This document shows, one piece after another, positions 1-13,134 of a DNA stretch of 64,000 bases. This DNA is from Clostridium mediterraneense. Its GTDB lineage: Bacteria > Bacillota > Clostridia > Clostridiales > Clostridiaceae. Positions within the stretch are counted from its first letter, which is position 1. Each line of letters opens with the position of its first letter. The stretch is taken from NCBI RefSeq assembly GCF_900091705.1, contig NZ_LT594785.1:125640-189639 (forward strand). Reading direction: 5' to 3'. Below the pieces are notes generated by a model. That model saw nothing but the letters and a program-made list of their open reading frames with translations. It was not told where the DNA came from and ran no database searches. The translations under genes were made by a program, and so were the position numbers.

Positions 1-1386
<1,386 letters not shown>

Positions 1387-1491
1387 AAAAGTTTAATCTT
1401 AAGCTTAAAACATAAAAAGAATTGCTGGTTTACTTAATTTCTTCTGTTTAATTTTCAAAGACCTTTTTCATCACATTTAAGCGACTTCTAT

Positions 1492-1520
1492 ATCTTATCA
1501 TTAAGACTTTCCTTTGTCAA
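1492..1520 (-). promoter_or_regulatory. rrn promoter for the 16S gene
   Basis: On the minus strand TTGACA (1515-1520) and TAAGAT (1492-1497) are separated by exactly 17 bases. An A/T tract (1521-1545) directly upstream could serve as an UP element. Predicted transcription starts near 1484, giving a leader of about 100 nt before the 16S 5' end. The rest of the gap to 1795 is AT-rich, holds one exact DnaA box (1739-1747), and shows no gene. Confidence 0.8.
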
Positions 1521-1795
1521 CACTTTTTTAAAAAACTTTTTATTAAGTTTCTGTGTTGCCTTAACGACAAGATTTATCTTATCATCTACATGTAATACTT
1601 ATAAATATACAACTATACATTAAATGAATTTATCTCTTAAATTCTTATACATACTATTAAATAATCTCTTTTAAACATATAGATACACTAGGATAAGTGG
1701 AGTTTCTTTATATATTATAAACAACTAACTATATATATTGTGGATAAGTTAGCCTTAATGAAAACTTATTCACAACATACTTATATTCAAATAAT

Positions 1796-2572
1796 TTATT
1801 TAACCTTTTTACTAATCATACTAATACATTCTCTAAAATCATTAATTAAATAATCTGCTTTACTTTTTATCTCTAAAGATGAACTATTAAAAGTAAAGCT
1901 CTTATATCTATTATTAATCATTGAAATATCATTATTTGAATCTCCTATTGTATAAATTTCTTTTTCAGATATATTAAGTTGTGTTTCTATCTTATTAACT
2001 GCATCGCCCTTTGAACAACTAACTGGAACTATATCAACATATTTGTTATTTCTATAAGCAACAACCTGATGCCCGTACTGATTATTTATTCTATCTGCTA
2101 AGTCATCTAATAATTCTTCATATTTTCCATCAAGCTTTTTATAATTAACTAAAATTGCTGATACATCCTCTTTTTCAACCTGACTTATACTTAATCTTTT
2201 TGGTACTCTATACATATTTTCTCCATCACCAAAAACTATGTAATATTCAAAACCATTATTTATCGAAATATTTAGTCTATCATCTTTTAACATATTAATA
2301 ATTTCATTTACACAGCTTTTTTCTATCTTCTTATGATAAACTATTTTTTTATCTGCATCTGCTATCATTGCACCATTAAGAAGTATGTAGTAATCAAATT
2401 TTATGTAATTCTCCTCTTCTAATTCAGCTACACTTTGCAATGATCTACCTGTACATGCTATAACTAAATTCTTATCTCTTCTAAACTTCCTTATAGCATC
2501 AGAATTTTGTTTATCTCTTTCATCATAATAAATAAGTGTACCGTCTATATCAGTAACTAATACCTTCCTCAA
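1796..2572 (-). CDS. HAD-superfamily Cof-type phosphatase
   Basis: A 258-residue protein of the HAD subfamily IIB (Cof) type, cytosolic, which usually dephosphorylates sugar phosphates or flavin-related compounds; the substrate cannot be told from sequence. Motif I DIDGT lies at residues 8-12, with the nucleophile and acid/base aspartates D8 and D10. The C-terminal GDSNNDISM motif supplies the metal-binding acidic residues. I chose the TTG start at 2572 because AAGGGGG lies 8 bases upstream. The in-frame GTG at 2593 overlaps that ribosome binding site and is a poor start. It lies downstream of gyrA and in the same orientation, but a terminator separates them, so it is probably transcribed on its own. 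Confidence 0.85.
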   Translation of the reverse strand: MRKVLVTDIDGTLIYYDERDKQNSDAIRKFRRDKNLVIACTGRSLQSVAELEEENYIKFDYYILLNGAMIADADKKIVYHKKIEKSCVNEIINMLKDDRLNISINNGFEYYIVFGDGENMYRVPKRLSISQVEKEDVSAILVNYKKLDGKYEELLDDLADRINNQYGHQVVAYRNNKYVDIVPVSCSKGDAVNKIETQLNISEKEIYTIGDSNNDISMINNRYKSFTFNSSSLEIKSKADYLINDFRECISMISKKVK

Positions 2573-2650
2573 TTTTAAGTCCCCCTTATGCACTAATAAT
2601 TACTTCTTCATTTTATTCGCTTTTAACATAAAAAAACCTTTAAAATCCTA

Positions 2651-2686
2651 AAAAATAAGAAGGAGAAATTTCAAATTTCTCCTTCT
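2651..2686 (-). terminator. Intrinsic terminator after gyrA
   Basis: Arms 2658-2671 and 2673-2686 are perfectly complementary over 14 bases (AGAAGGAGAAATTT and its complement). On the minus strand a T-rich run (TTATTTTTTAGG) follows. It lies 25 bases past the gyrA stop codon. Confidence 0.85.
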
Positions 2687-2710
2687 GTAAAATAACTTAA
2701 TTAACTAAAA

Positions 2711-5257
2711 TTATTGATTATCTTCTTCTGATTCAGCTCTTTCAAGTAAAGCATCTATGTTATTATCTTCAGATATTTCAATATCAGCATTTTTTTCTAT
2801 TGATATATCAGTATCTTCTTCATTACCTTCTTTTTCACTTGCTGGTATCTTAGCAATAGCCACTACTGCTTCATCTTCAAGAGTTCTCATAAGCTTCACT
2901 CCCATAGTTGCTCTACTTGTAACTGATATATCCGCTACATTAATTCTAATAGCAACGCCATTATTATTAATAAGCATCATTTCATCATCTGCTTTACATA
3001 CAGTGGCTCCTACAACAAGACCTGTCTTTTCACTTGTCTTATAAGTTATAAGTCCCATTCCACCTCTATTTTGAAGTTTATATTCATCTAAAGGTGTTCT
3101 CTTACCATAACCATTTTCACTTATTACAAGTAGTTTTTCTCCTTCTACAGCTATATCTAAGCATACTGCAACGTCATCCTCTCTAAGTTTAATAGCTCTA
3201 ACCCCTGAAGCTGATCTACCCATAGGTCTAACATCTTGTTCACTGAATTTAATTGAGTAACCTTGTCTAGTAGCCATTATCATCTCAGCATCTCCATGAG
3301 TTATCTTAACCTTAAGAAGTTCATCACCATCTCTTAAGCTAATAGCAATAAGCCCTGACTTTCTTATATTCTTAAAGTCTGATATAGGAGTTTTCTTAAC
3401 AATACCTTGCTTTGTTCCCATGAATAAGAATCCATTCTTTTCTTGGTCATCACTTACAGTAAGAACAGTTTCAATTCTTTCATCAGGATCTATTTGTATT
3501 AAGTTTACAAGGTTTAATCCCTTTGCAGCTCTTCCTGCATCTGGAATTTCATAAGCTCTTAACTTATAAACTTTACCAAGATTAGTAAAAAATAATATAT
3601 CTGAATGAGTTGATGTAACAAATACATGCTCTACAAAATCATCTTCTTTTGTAGTCATAGCCTGTATTCCCTTACCCCCTCTTTTTTGAGATGAATAAGT
3701 ATCAGCTGATATTCTCTTAATATATCCTGAGTTAGTTAATGTTATAACTACATCTTCTTCTTGGATTAAATCTTCAATATCAATTTCATTCATTTGTTGT
3801 TCTATGTGAGAAAGTCTTGGAGTAGCATATTTTGCTTTAATAGCTAATAATTCTTCCTTTATAACTTCTAATAATCTTTCTTCACTATTAAGAATTTCAT
3901 TTAAGTAATTTATAAGCTTCATAAGTTCACTATATTCAGCTTCTATTTTATCTCTTTCAAGACCTGTAAGTCTTCTAAGTCTCATTTCTAATATAGCTGT
4001 AGCTTGTTTATCAGTTAAGTTAAACTTTTCAATAAGAAGAGCTTTAGCTATATCTCCTGTCTTAGAATTTCTAATAATATTAATAACTTCATCAATATTA
4101 TCTAAAGCTATTCTTAATCCTTCTAAGATATGAGCTCTTTCTTTAGCTTTATTTAAATCAAAAATAGTTCTTCTTGTAACAACTTCTTTTTGGAATGCTA
4201 TATAATGCTCTAACATTTGTTTTAAATTTAAAACCTTAGGTTCATTATTAACTAAAGCTAAATTTATAACTCCAAATGTATCTTGCATCTTAGTATGTTT
4301 ATAAAGCATATTAAGAACTACATTAGCATTAGCATCTCTCTTAAGTTCTATAACTATTCTCATACCTTCTCTATCAGATTCATCTCTTAAATCTGATATA
4401 CCAGTTAACTTTTTATCCTTAACTAAGTTAGCAATCCCTTCTATAAGTTTTGCTTTATTAACTTGGTATGGTAGTTCTGTAACAATTATTCTATGTCTAT
4501 TATTTTCTTCCTCTATTTCTGCTTTAGCTCTAACGACAATTTTACCCCTACCTGTTTCATAAGCGGCTCTTATTCCTGCTCTACCCATTATTATTCCGGC
4601 AGTCGGAAAATCAGGTCCCTTAATATATGTCATTAATTCTAAAGATTCTAATTCTGGATTATCTATTAATGCTACTGTTCCATCAATAACTTCACCTAAA
4701 TTATGAGGTGGTATATTTGTTGCCATCCCAACAGCTATACCTGATGAACCATTTACTAATAAGTTAGGATATCTTGAAGGTAAAACTTCTGGTTCTTTTT
4801 CTTCACCATCAAAGTTTGGAACAAAATTAACAGTATTCTTATTAATATCTCTAAGCATTTCAGTAGCTATCTTAGCCATTTTAGCTTCTGTATATCTCAT
4901 AGCAGCTGCTGAATCTCCATCTACAGATCCAAAGTTACCATGACCATCTACAAGCATTTCTCTCATTGAGAAATCTTGAGCCATTCTTACTAATGCTTCA
5001 TAAACTGATGAATCACCATGTGGGTGATACTTACCTAAAACTTCCCCAACTATTCTGGCACATTTTCTATATCCCTTTTCTGGATATAAATTAAGCTCTT
5101 GCATTGAGTAAAGTATTCTTCTATGAACAGGCTTTAATCCATCTCTTACATCAGGTAAAGCACGCCCTACTATAACACTCATCGCATAGTCTATATAGCA
5201 TTTTTTCATTTCATTCTTAATATCTATGGGTAAAATTTTTCCCTCATTCAGACTCAT
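2711..5257 (-). CDS. gyrA: DNA gyrase subunit A
   Basis: The 848-residue breakage-reunion subunit of DNA gyrase, which with GyrB introduces negative supercoils. The catalytic tyrosine is Y122 in AAMRYTEAK. The quinolone-determining segment reads HGDSSVYE at residues 80-87, with S83 and E87, a combination normally seen in susceptible Firmicutes. Six beta-pinwheel repeats of the C-terminal domain fill residues 500-810. The tail is acidic, as in other clostridia. It starts 19 bases after the gyrB stop with an AGGTG ribosome binding site, so the two subunits are co-transcribed and made together. Confidence 0.98.
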   Translation of the reverse strand: MSLNEGKILPIDIKNEMKKCYIDYAMSVIVGRALPDVRDGLKPVHRRILYSMQELNLYPEKGYRKCARIVGEVLGKYHPHGDSSVYEALVRMAQDFSMREMLVDGHGNFGSVDGDSAAAMRYTEAKMAKIATEMLRDINKNTVNFVPNFDGEEKEPEVLPSRYPNLLVNGSSGIAVGMATNIPPHNLGEVIDGTVALIDNPELESLELMTYIKGPDFPTAGIIMGRAGIRAAYETGRGKIVVRAKAEIEEENNRHRIIVTELPYQVNKAKLIEGIANLVKDKKLTGISDLRDESDREGMRIVIELKRDANANVVLNMLYKHTKMQDTFGVINLALVNNEPKVLNLKQMLEHYIAFQKEVVTRRTIFDLNKAKERAHILEGLRIALDNIDEVINIIRNSKTGDIAKALLIEKFNLTDKQATAILEMRLRRLTGLERDKIEAEYSELMKLINYLNEILNSEERLLEVIKEELLAIKAKYATPRLSHIEQQMNEIDIEDLIQEEDVVITLTNSGYIKRISADTYSSQKRGGKGIQAMTTKEDDFVEHVFVTSTHSDILFFTNLGKVYKLRAYEIPDAGRAAKGLNLVNLIQIDPDERIETVLTVSDDQEKNGFLFMGTKQGIVKKTPISDFKNIRKSGLIAISLRDGDELLKVKITHGDAEMIMATRQGYSIKFSEQDVRPMGRSASGVRAIKLREDDVAVCLDIAVEGEKLLVISENGYGKRTPLDEYKLQNRGGMGLITYKTSEKTGLVVGATVCKADDEMMLINNNGVAIRINVADISVTSRATMGVKLMRTLEDEAVVAIAKIPASEKEGNEEDTDISIEKNADIEISEDNNIDALLERAESEEDNQ

Positions 5258-5276
5258 TTATTTCACCTCGCTCATA

Positions 5277-7217
<1,941 letters not shown>

Positions 7218-7250
7218 TCACCTAAAATATTAAGGCCAAAGCATTAAGAT

Positions 7251-7517
7251 TTAAGGATTTTGATTATAATTTACATCTGTTCTTTTTGTTAAAGTTGATG
7301 ATGAAATTGGTGATAAATACACCCTACTCATCTTATTAACCTCTGCTATGACAAATGATTTAGGTTTTTCATCTGTAATTCTTTCAACAAATCCATCTTC
7401 ATCAGCCATTCTTAAAAATTGAATAGTATCTGAACTATCCATAGCAGATTGTATATCAAATATACCTATAACATCTTTAATGGGAACAACTACATTTTCC
7501 CCTAGGTGTAGAAACAC
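7251..7517 (-). CDS. remB: RemB/YaaB-type DUF370 regulatory protein
   Basis: An 88-residue DUF370 protein starting at a GTG that has AGGAGG 6-7 bases upstream. The opening FLHLGENVVVPIKDVIGIFD is diagnostic for this family. In Bacillus subtilis its relatives RemA and RemB act in regulation of extracellular matrix genes, and yaaB (remB) lies between recF and gyrB exactly as here. Whether the clostridial protein has the same role is inference. The gene is in the dnaA-to-gyrA leading-strand group, 15 bases after recF. Confidence 0.85.
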   Translation of the reverse strand: MFLHLGENVVVPIKDVIGIFDIQSAMDSSDTIQFLRMADEDGFVERITDEKPKSFVIAEVNKMSRVYLSPISSSTLTKRTDVNYNQNP

Positions 7518-7532
7518 AGATATTCCTCCTTC

Positions 7533-8618
7533 TTAAGCATTAACGAATCCTTCTTTAACTTTAAATACCTTAGAATTTTCATCAAGATATGTTGATAAAT
7601 CTTCGATTCCTGTGCATGTTATTATACTTTGAATTTCCTTAATTGATTTTAAAATATATCTTTTTCTATTAAAATCAAGTTCAGATAAAACATCATCTAA
7701 AAGCAAAACAGGATATTCTCCTGTTAACTCCTTGATTATTTTTAATGAAGCAAACTTCATAGTTAATACTACAGTCCTTTGCTGACCTTGTGAACCATAT
7801 ACCTTTGCATCCATATCGTTTATAAAAATATTAAAATCATCTCTATGAGGCCCTACTGAAGTTATTCTTTTTTCAATATCCCTTCTTCTAGATGATTTTA
7901 ATTGTTCTATTATTGAATCTTCTATGTTATTTAAATTTTTAACAGTAGAAATATATTTAAACTCTATAAATTCTTTTCCTCTGGTAATATCACTGTGGAT
8001 ATCTTTAGAGTAAGTATTCATTTTTTGTATATAACTTAATCTAGACTGTATTATTAACTTTGCATATTGAGCAAGCTGCATATCATAGATATCTAACATT
8101 GCCTCATCTATATTTCTTTGTTTTAAAATTAAATTTCTCTCTCCTAGAACCCTATTATATTGAACTAAGTTATAATAATACTTAGAATCTAACTGACATA
8201 GTTCCATATCTATAAATTTTCTTCTAATTCCAGGGGATTCTTTAACAATTTTCAAATCTTCAGGTGAGAACATAACAACATTAAAGGTTCCTACTAATTC
8301 ACCTATCTTAGAAACCTTTATAGAATTTATCGTTATTGCTTTTTTTCCATCTTTTAATATGTTTATATCTATCCTCTTATCTAATCTATTCTTTCCAATT
8401 TCTAATCTTATAAACGCCTTTTCTTCATTTAGCATTATAAGATCTTTATCTCTATTAGTTCTATGTGATTTAGCAAATGCGCAATAATAAATTGATTCAA
8501 GAATATTAGTTTTTCCTTGAGCATTATCGCCCATAAACACATTTACATTCTTGCCTAATTGTAAGGCAAGGGTTTTATAGTTTCTGTAATTTAATAATTG
8601 TAAACTCTTAATATACAT
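7533..8618 (-). CDS. recF: DNA replication and repair protein RecF
   Basis: A 361-residue SMC-like ATPase that loads RecA at gapped DNA with RecO and RecR. Walker A is GDNAQGKT at residues 30-37. The ABC signature GSQGQQRTV starts near 275, and Walker B LLLDD lies at about 305-309, followed by the D-loop SELD. It carries no long coiled coil, as expected for RecF. The start ATG has an AGGTG site. The gene lies between yaaA and remB in the classic dnaA-dnaN-yaaA-recF-gyrB order. Confidence 0.97.
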   Translation of the reverse strand: MYIKSLQLLNYRNYKTLALQLGKNVNVFMGDNAQGKTNILESIYYCAFAKSHRTNRDKDLIMLNEEKAFIRLEIGKNRLDKRIDINILKDGKKAITINSIKVSKIGELVGTFNVVMFSPEDLKIVKESPGIRRKFIDMELCQLDSKYYYNLVQYNRVLGERNLILKQRNIDEAMLDIYDMQLAQYAKLIIQSRLSYIQKMNTYSKDIHSDITRGKEFIEFKYISTVKNLNNIEDSIIEQLKSSRRRDIEKRITSVGPHRDDFNIFINDMDAKVYGSQGQQRTVVLTMKFASLKIIKELTGEYPVLLLDDVLSELDFNRKRYILKSIKEIQSIITCTGIEDLSTYLDENSKVFKVKEGFVNA

Positions 8619-8671
8619 AAAAACACCTATATTAATTATAACATATAACTATTTATAAAGCCTTGATTTTA

Positions 8672-8878
8672 TTAAATTATCTTATAAATTTCTTCTTGGA
8701 ATTCAACTACATCTCCAGGTCTTATTTTTTTACCTCTTTGTAAGCAAACTTCTCCATTTACTAAAACTACACCTTCTTGAATGTAAAATTTTGCTTCTGA
8801 TCCAAGGCTAACTGCCCCAGCCCACTTTAAAAGTGAATCTAATTTTATAAACTCAGTTTCAATCTTTATTTCTTGCAT
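8672..8878 (-). CDS. yaaA: S4-domain RNA-binding protein YaaA
   Basis: A 68-residue protein made up almost only of an S4 RNA-binding domain: [18 protein letters not shown], then [20 protein letters not shown], which is the S4 signature of VNGE and RGKKIRPGD. In Firmicutes this small protein lies between dnaN and recF. Its biological role is poorly defined; relatives have been linked to ribosome assembly or ribosomal RNA binding. The domain is certain, the function is inference. Confidence 0.9.
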   Translation of the reverse strand: MQEIKIETEFIKLDSLLKWAGAVSLGSEAKFYIQEGVVLVNGEVCLQRGKKIRPGDVVEFQEEIYKII

Positions 8879-8934
8879 AATATATTAAACTACAAGCTAC
8901 CTAAAGTAGCCTGTAGCTATCCTCCTAATTTTTA

Positions 8935-10035
8935 TTATTTTGCCATTCTAACTGGTAATACTAAATATTCACAGTCATCATTATCTTTATTTTTTATAAT
9001 ACATGGTGAAACACTACTTGTTAATTTAATTTGAACAACTTCTTCTTCCATACTCTTTAACACATCGAGAAGATATTTTGAGTTAAATGCAATTTGTAAA
9101 TCCTCACCTTGCATTTCTACTGATACTTCTTCTCTAACTTTTCCCAATTGAGAATTAGATGTGATTACTATATTATCATTTGATATATTAAATTTTACTA
9201 AATTAGTATTTCCATCCTTAGCCATAAGAGATGCTCTTTCAATTCCATTTTGTAATTCTTGTCTATTAACATCTATGAAAATCTTATGTTCTTTTGGAAG
9301 TAAAGAACTATAACTTATAAATTCACCTTCTAATAGTCTTGATATTATTCTAGTTTTCCCCATATTAAATAATATATGATTAGCAGTAAATGTTATTTCA
9401 AGCATTATATTTGCATCATCTAATATTTTTGATACTTCATTGAATGTTTTTCCTGGTATTACAGCACTTATATCATTTGGATTATCTATAAATTCTCTTC
9501 TTAATGCTAATCTATATCCATCTAAAGCTACTAGATTTAATTTTGAATCCTTAACCTCAAAAAGAATACCTTGAAGTATAGGTCTAGTTTCGTCTTGAGC
9601 TGTAGCAAATGATGTTCCTTTTATCATATTTTTAAGTAAGCCTTGTGGAATAGAGAATGCATTATCCTCAGCTATTGTTGGTAAGCTTGGAAATTCATCT
9701 GCACTCATGTGGATAAGATCAAATACTGATTTTTGACATTCTATTTTTAGAATATTATCTCCTTCTGTACTTAATTTAACTTCATCATTAGGTAATTTTC
9801 TAACTATTTCTCCAAGTATCTTAGCATCTACAACAATGCTACCTGCTTCTTCTATATCTGCTTCTATTTTAGTTTCTATACTTACATCTTTATCTGAACC
9901 TATAAATGTAACAGTGTTATCTTTACATTCGATAAACATACCTTCAAGTATAGGCATAGTAGTTCTACCAGTTATTGCTTTCTGAGCTATAGCTATAGCT
10001 TCTTGTAATTTACTTTTTTCACATATGAATTTCAT
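8935..10035 (-). CDS. dnaN: DNA polymerase III subunit beta (sliding clamp)
   Basis: The 366-residue ring-forming clamp that tethers the replicative polymerase and many repair proteins to DNA. The N-terminus MKFICEKSKLQEAIAIAQKA and the three topologically equal domains (about 1-125, 126-245 and 246-366) are typical. The C-terminal LPVRM segment, part of the protein-binding pocket, is present (YLVLPVRMAK). A strong AAGGAGG site precedes the ATG. It is separated from dnaA by 275 bases that form part of the origin. Confidence 0.97.
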   Translation of the reverse strand: MKFICEKSKLQEAIAIAQKAITGRTTMPILEGMFIECKDNTVTFIGSDKDVSIETKIEADIEEAGSIVVDAKILGEIVRKLPNDEVKLSTEGDNILKIECQKSVFDLIHMSADEFPSLPTIAEDNAFSIPQGLLKNMIKGTSFATAQDETRPILQGILFEVKDSKLNLVALDGYRLALRREFIDNPNDISAVIPGKTFNEVSKILDDANIMLEITFTANHILFNMGKTRIISRLLEGEFISYSSLLPKEHKIFIDVNRQELQNGIERASLMAKDGNTNLVKFNISNDNIVITSNSQLGKVREEVSVEMQGEDLQIAFNSKYLLDVLKSMEEEVVQIKLTSSVSPCIIKNKDNDDCEYLVLPVRMAK

Positions 10036-10079
10036 AATTAAAATCCTCCTTAAAATTTAACAAATATCCACTAACTAAA

Positions 10080-10155
10080 AATACTATAGATATAGATAAA
10101 TATATATAGATAAATATATAGTAATAGTAGTAGGGGCTGTGGATAATGTGGATAA
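10080..10155 (-). other. Basal unwinding module of oriC (DnaA-trios and AT-rich unwinding tract)
   Basis: Two abutting exact DnaA boxes (TGTGGATAA at 10138-10146 and 10147-10155) are followed leftwards by a GC cluster GGGGC (10133-10137). Next come trinucleotides TAG-TAA-TAG-TAG-TAG (10119-10133), then an AT-only stretch with many TAGATA/TATATA steps (10080-10118). This box, GC cluster, trio and AT-tract order is the known layout by which DnaA opens bacterial origins. It points from dnaA towards dnaN, as in Bacillus subtilis. The assignment is by pattern only. Confidence 0.8.
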
Positions 10156-10313
10156 CTTTTAAAAATCCAGTAATAATGCAGCTTTGGGCTGAATTTTACT
10201 TGTGGATAACTCTGTGGATAACTAAAGGAGTTATCCACAGGTAAAAATGAAATTGTGGATAACTATTCAGAGAAAAAGTTATCCACAAAAAGTTATCCAC
10301 AAGCTGTGGATTA
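10138..10313. other. oriC: oriC subregion between dnaA and dnaN (DnaA-box cluster)
   Basis: There are eight exact 9-base DnaA boxes. They start at 10138, 10147, 10201, 10213 and 10254 (TGTGGATAA) and at 10231, 10279 and 10293 (TTATCCACA). A ninth, TGTGGATTA at 10305-10313, has one mismatch and overlaps the dnaA stop codon. No gene is present. Together with the cluster upstream of dnaA this makes a bipartite origin, the usual arrangement in Firmicutes. Confidence 0.93.
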
Positions 10314-11675
10314 TTTATGGTTTAATTTATTTGTAATGTCATTTATTGTATTTTGTAATCCCTCATCAGTTTTAAAACTTTCGGAAATTTTTTCATAAGC
10401 ATGAATAACTGTAGTATGATCTCTTCCACCAAATTCTTCTCCAATTTTAGGTAAAGACATATCAGTTAATTTTCTACTTAAATACATAGCTATTTGTCTA
10501 GGATAAGATACTGTTCTAGTTCTTCTTTGAGATTTTAAGTCATCTACCCTTAGATTAAAATAATTAGCTACACTTTCTTGAATCCCTGATACAGTAATAG
10601 TTGTGCTACCTTTATTAGCTATTATATCTTTTAAAGCTTCAGAAGCTAAATCAACAGTTATTTCTCTATTTGTTAATGAAGAATAAGCAAGTATTCTTAT
10701 TAAAGCTCCTTCAAGTTCCCTAATATTTGATTTAATTTTAGTAGCTACATATACCATAACATCATTACTAACATTAAGGTGATCTGTATCAGCCTTTTTC
10801 TTAAGTATAGCCATTCTAGTTTCAAAATCAGGTGCTTGAATATCAGCAATTAAGCCCCATTCAAATCTAGAACGAAGTCTATCCTCAAGAGTTGGGATTT
10901 CTTTTGGTGGTCTATCTGATGATAAAATTATTTGTTTATTTGCCTCATGCAAAGCATTAAATGTATGGAAGAACTCTTCTTGTGTTCTTTCCTTACCAGC
11001 AATAAACTGAATATCATCTATTAAAAGAACGTCTATATTTCTGTATTTATTCCTGAAGTCTTCATTCTTGTCATCTTTTATAGCATTTATAAGTTCATTT
11101 GTAAATTTTTCTGATGAAACATACATTACTTTTGCTTTTGGATTTTCTTTTAATATGTAATGTCCTATAGCATGCATTAAGTGAGTTTTTCCAAGACCAA
11201 CTCCACCATAGATGAATAAAGGATTATAAGCTTTTGCTGGTGATTCAGCAACTGCAAGTGATGCAGCGTGAGCAAATCTATTACTGTTACCTATAACAAA
11301 AGAGTTAAAAGTATATTTAGGATTTAATGTTGTAGACATTTCATCACTAACAGTAACAGAGCCGATATTTAGATCATCTGATGATTCAATAACTTCAGAT
11401 GGATCTTCAACTTCTTCTTCAATTTCGCTTTCTAAACGAAACTCAACATCTATAGTTTTAGATGTTACTATCTTAAGCGCTTGAATAACTAAATCTTTAT
11501 AACGCTTATCTAAAATACCACGGGTAAATTCATTAGGTACAGTGAGCTTTAATATATCATCAGATAAAGATTGTGGTTCACAACATTTAATCCAAGTATT
11601 AAAACTTATTTCTGTTAATTCACTTTTGATTATATCTAGTGCTTTTTCCCAGGTACTATCTAGCTGATATTCCAT
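10311..11675 (-). CDS. dnaA: Chromosomal replication initiator protein DnaA
   Basis: A 454-residue initiator that binds DnaA boxes and melts the origin. Domain I (residues 1-85, with FNTWIK) makes contacts with itself and with loaders. A short acidic linker spans 86-115. The AAA+ domain has Walker A GGVGLGKT at 157-164 and Walker B LLIDD ending at 221. The DNA-binding domain IV has the signature [15 protein letters not shown] from about 416. The start ATG is preceded by GGAGG. Clusters of DnaA boxes lie on both sides, so autoregulation by DnaA binding at its own promoter is likely. Confidence 0.98.
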   Translation of the reverse strand: MEYQLDSTWEKALDIIKSELTEISFNTWIKCCEPQSLSDDILKLTVPNEFTRGILDKRYKDLVIQALKIVTSKTIDVEFRLESEIEEEVEDPSEVIESSDDLNIGSVTVSDEMSTTLNPKYTFNSFVIGNSNRFAHAASLAVAESPAKAYNPLFIYGGVGLGKTHLMHAIGHYILKENPKAKVMYVSSEKFTNELINAIKDDKNEDFRNKYRNIDVLLIDDIQFIAGKERTQEEFFHTFNALHEANKQIILSSDRPPKEIPTLEDRLRSRFEWGLIADIQAPDFETRMAILKKKADTDHLNVSNDVMVYVATKIKSNIRELEGALIRILAYSSLTNREITVDLASEALKDIIANKGSTTITVSGIQESVANYFNLRVDDLKSQRRTRTVSYPRQIAMYLSRKLTDMSLPKIGEEFGGRDHTTVIHAYEKISESFKTDEGLQNTINDITNKLNHK

Positions 11676-11746
11676 TTTACTTCCTCCGCCACTAAATAAT
11701 TGTAATAATTCTTATAAATTCATAGTATAATTCCTGAAAATACGAC

Positions 11747-12173
11747 TTATCCACAAGTTATCCACAAAGTTATCCACAGGACGAGCTTTTTAAAACTCGA
11801 AATGTTAACAACTTTTTAGACCTGTGGATAAGATTGTTGAAAAGTTTATTTAAAATATAGTTATCCACAACCTGTGGATAACTTTTATCCACAAAAAATA
11901 ATTTATGTAAAATTGGTATATTACTAACTTATCATTAGTTTTTAAATTGTTGTTTAAAAGTTATAAACAGTTTATCCACATACTTATCCACAGATGTGGA
12001 TAACTTGTATACTTATCCACAATTTAATAATAATACTCCTATATATTAACATAATTTAATAGGGGGTATCAAGAAGTTATCCACAAAAATAGCTTGTCTG
12101 TGGATAACTTTATCTGTGGATAACTGAATCCTTAGTATAAGCTAAAAAGATTTTCCACACAACCTGTGGATAA
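11747..12173. other. oriC: oriC subregion between rpmH and dnaA (major DnaA-box cluster)
   Basis: Fifteen exact DnaA boxes start at 11747, 11758, 11770, 11861, 11885, 11972, 11984, 12013 and 12077 (TTATCCACA) and at 11823, 11873, 11995, 12099, 12115 and 12165 (TGTGGATAA). A one-mismatch box lies at 12151. Three sets of three boxes are spaced 11-12 bases apart, about one helical turn. The 670-base gap from 11676 to 12345 holds no gene other than the divergent promoters of dnaA and rpmH. Confidence 0.95.
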
Positions 12174-12242
12174 CTTTAAAAATAGAGCAAAAATTATTCC
12201 TAGAAATTCCATAATTTGTGTTATAGAAAAAAGGTTATTTTC

Positions 12243-12271
12243 TTGACAGAGTAAGCATTCAAATATATAAT
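12243..12271 (+). promoter_or_regulatory. rpmH promoter
   Basis: Fully consensus TTGACA (12243-12248) and TATAAT (12266-12271) with a 17-base spacer. It lies at the rightmost edge of the DnaA-box cluster and about 75 bases before the rpmH start. Confidence 0.85.
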
Positions 12272-12345
12272 TAAACAGTGAAACTTAAAATTGTCGATAT
12301 ATAGTTTTACTATAGAAAATATTTTGTTGAAGGGGGTGCATTTGA

Positions 12346-12480
12346 ATGTTCATGACATACCAACCTAAAAAGAGACAAAGAAAAAAAGAACATGGTTTCA
12401 GAAAAAGAATGAAAACTAAAGCTGGAAGAAATATCTTAAAGGCTAGAAGACAAAAAGGTAGAAAAAGATTAACAGCATAA
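12346..12480 (+). CDS. rpmH: 50S ribosomal protein L34
   Basis: A 44-residue, highly basic protein reading [20 protein letters not shown] at its N-terminus, with the L34 hallmarks TYQP, HGFR and KGRKRLTA. Its length equals the usual family length. The ATG follows AGGGGGTG by 7 bases. It begins the rpmH-rnpA-yidD-yidC-khpB group found next to oriC in most bacteria and is driven by a consensus promoter. Confidence 0.97.
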   Translation: MFMTYQPKKRQRKKEHGFRKRMKTKAGRNILKARRQKGRKRLTA

Positions 12481-12481
12481 G

Positions 12482-12505
12482 GACCACTATTTTGTGGTCT
12501 TTTTC
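12482..12505 (+). terminator. Hairpin with T-run between rpmH and rnpA
   Basis: Stem GACCAC/GTGGTC (12482-12487 and 12494-12499), six-base loop, then TTTTTC. It lies right after the rpmH stop and 40 bases before rnpA, where it may act as a partial terminator. That would lower rnpA expression relative to the ribosomal protein. Confidence 0.7.
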
Positions 12506-12543
12506 TGCAATAAAGGCAGAAAATAAGGAGAGAGAACTTTCAA

Positions 12544-12924
12544 ATGAGTATGCAAAGACTAAGAAAAAATAAAGAGTTTAGACTAGTATATAGAAGGGGG
12601 AGCTCTCTTTCTAATAAATTATTAGTTCTATACGTATTTAAAAATAGAAATAATAAAGATGAAAATAATAAGTCTTATAATAAGGTAGGAATATCAGTTA
12701 GTAAAAAAATAGGAAACAGTGTTGTTAGAAGTAGAGTTAAGAGATTAATCTCAGAGTCATATAGATTAAACTCAGCAAATTTAGTTGAAGGACACGATTT
12801 TATTTTTATAGCTAGAAATCCTATCAATGGAAGGCCATACAAAGATGTTGAAAAATCTATGAAGCAATTGTTTGCAAAGGCGGGGATTTATAAAAATGAA
12901 AAGGATATTAATAGCACTAATTAA
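12544..12924 (+). CDS. rnpA: Ribonuclease P protein component
   Basis: A 126-residue basic protein that assists the RNase P RNA in 5' maturation of tRNA precursors. The diagnostic motif reads [16 protein letters not shown] (family R-N-x-x-K-R/R-x-R-E pattern). [10 protein letters not shown] near residue 12 forms part of the precursor-binding cleft. The sequence is Lys/Arg-rich throughout and of usual length. The last 29 bases overlap yidD. The ribosome binding site (AGGAGAGAG) is 10-13 bases from the ATG, slightly long, which together with the upstream hairpin suggests modest expression. Confidence 0.95.
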   Translation: MSMQRLRKNKEFRLVYRRGSSLSNKLLVLYVFKNRNNKDENNKSYNKVGISVSKKIGNSVVRSRVKRLISESYRLNSANLVEGHDFIFIARNPINGRPYKDVEKSMKQLFAKAGIYKNEKDINSTN

Positions 12925-13108
12925 TTTTTATAGAAAATATTTATCACCACTTAAAAAACAAAGAAGCTGTATATACATACCTACTTGTTCTCAATATGCA
13001 TTAGATGCTATAAATAAGTATGGACCTTTGAAAGGCAGCTTTATGGCTATGAAAAGGATTTTAAGGTGTCATCCATTTCATAAAGGTGGATATGACCCTA
13101 TTAAATAA
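12896..13108 (+). CDS. yidD: Membrane protein insertion efficiency factor YidD
   Basis: A 70-residue family protein that helps insertion of inner-membrane proteins with YidC. The sequence contains FYRKYLSP, then [19 protein letters not shown] and [12 protein letters not shown], which are the conserved YidD blocks including the paired cysteines. I chose the ATG at 12896, inside the rnpA 3' end. An upstream in-frame start (12872) adds only eight residues and has no ribosome binding site. The 29-base overlap with rnpA suggests translational coupling. An amphipathic N-terminal helix ([16 protein letters not shown]) fits membrane association. Confidence 0.95.
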   Translation: MKRILIALINFYRKYLSPLKKQRSCIYIPTCSQYALDAINKYGPLKGSFMAMKRILRCHPFHKGGYDPIK

Positions 13109-13134
13109 ATAATATTTTTGGAGGTATAACACGA

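Noticed and set aside
2757-3044. 95-codon plus-strand frame opposite gyrA
   Set aside because: Serine-rich antisense shadow of the acidic gyrA tail, no ribosome binding site. The same applies to the other antisense frames over mnmE, dnaB, murA and rpsF/ssb.
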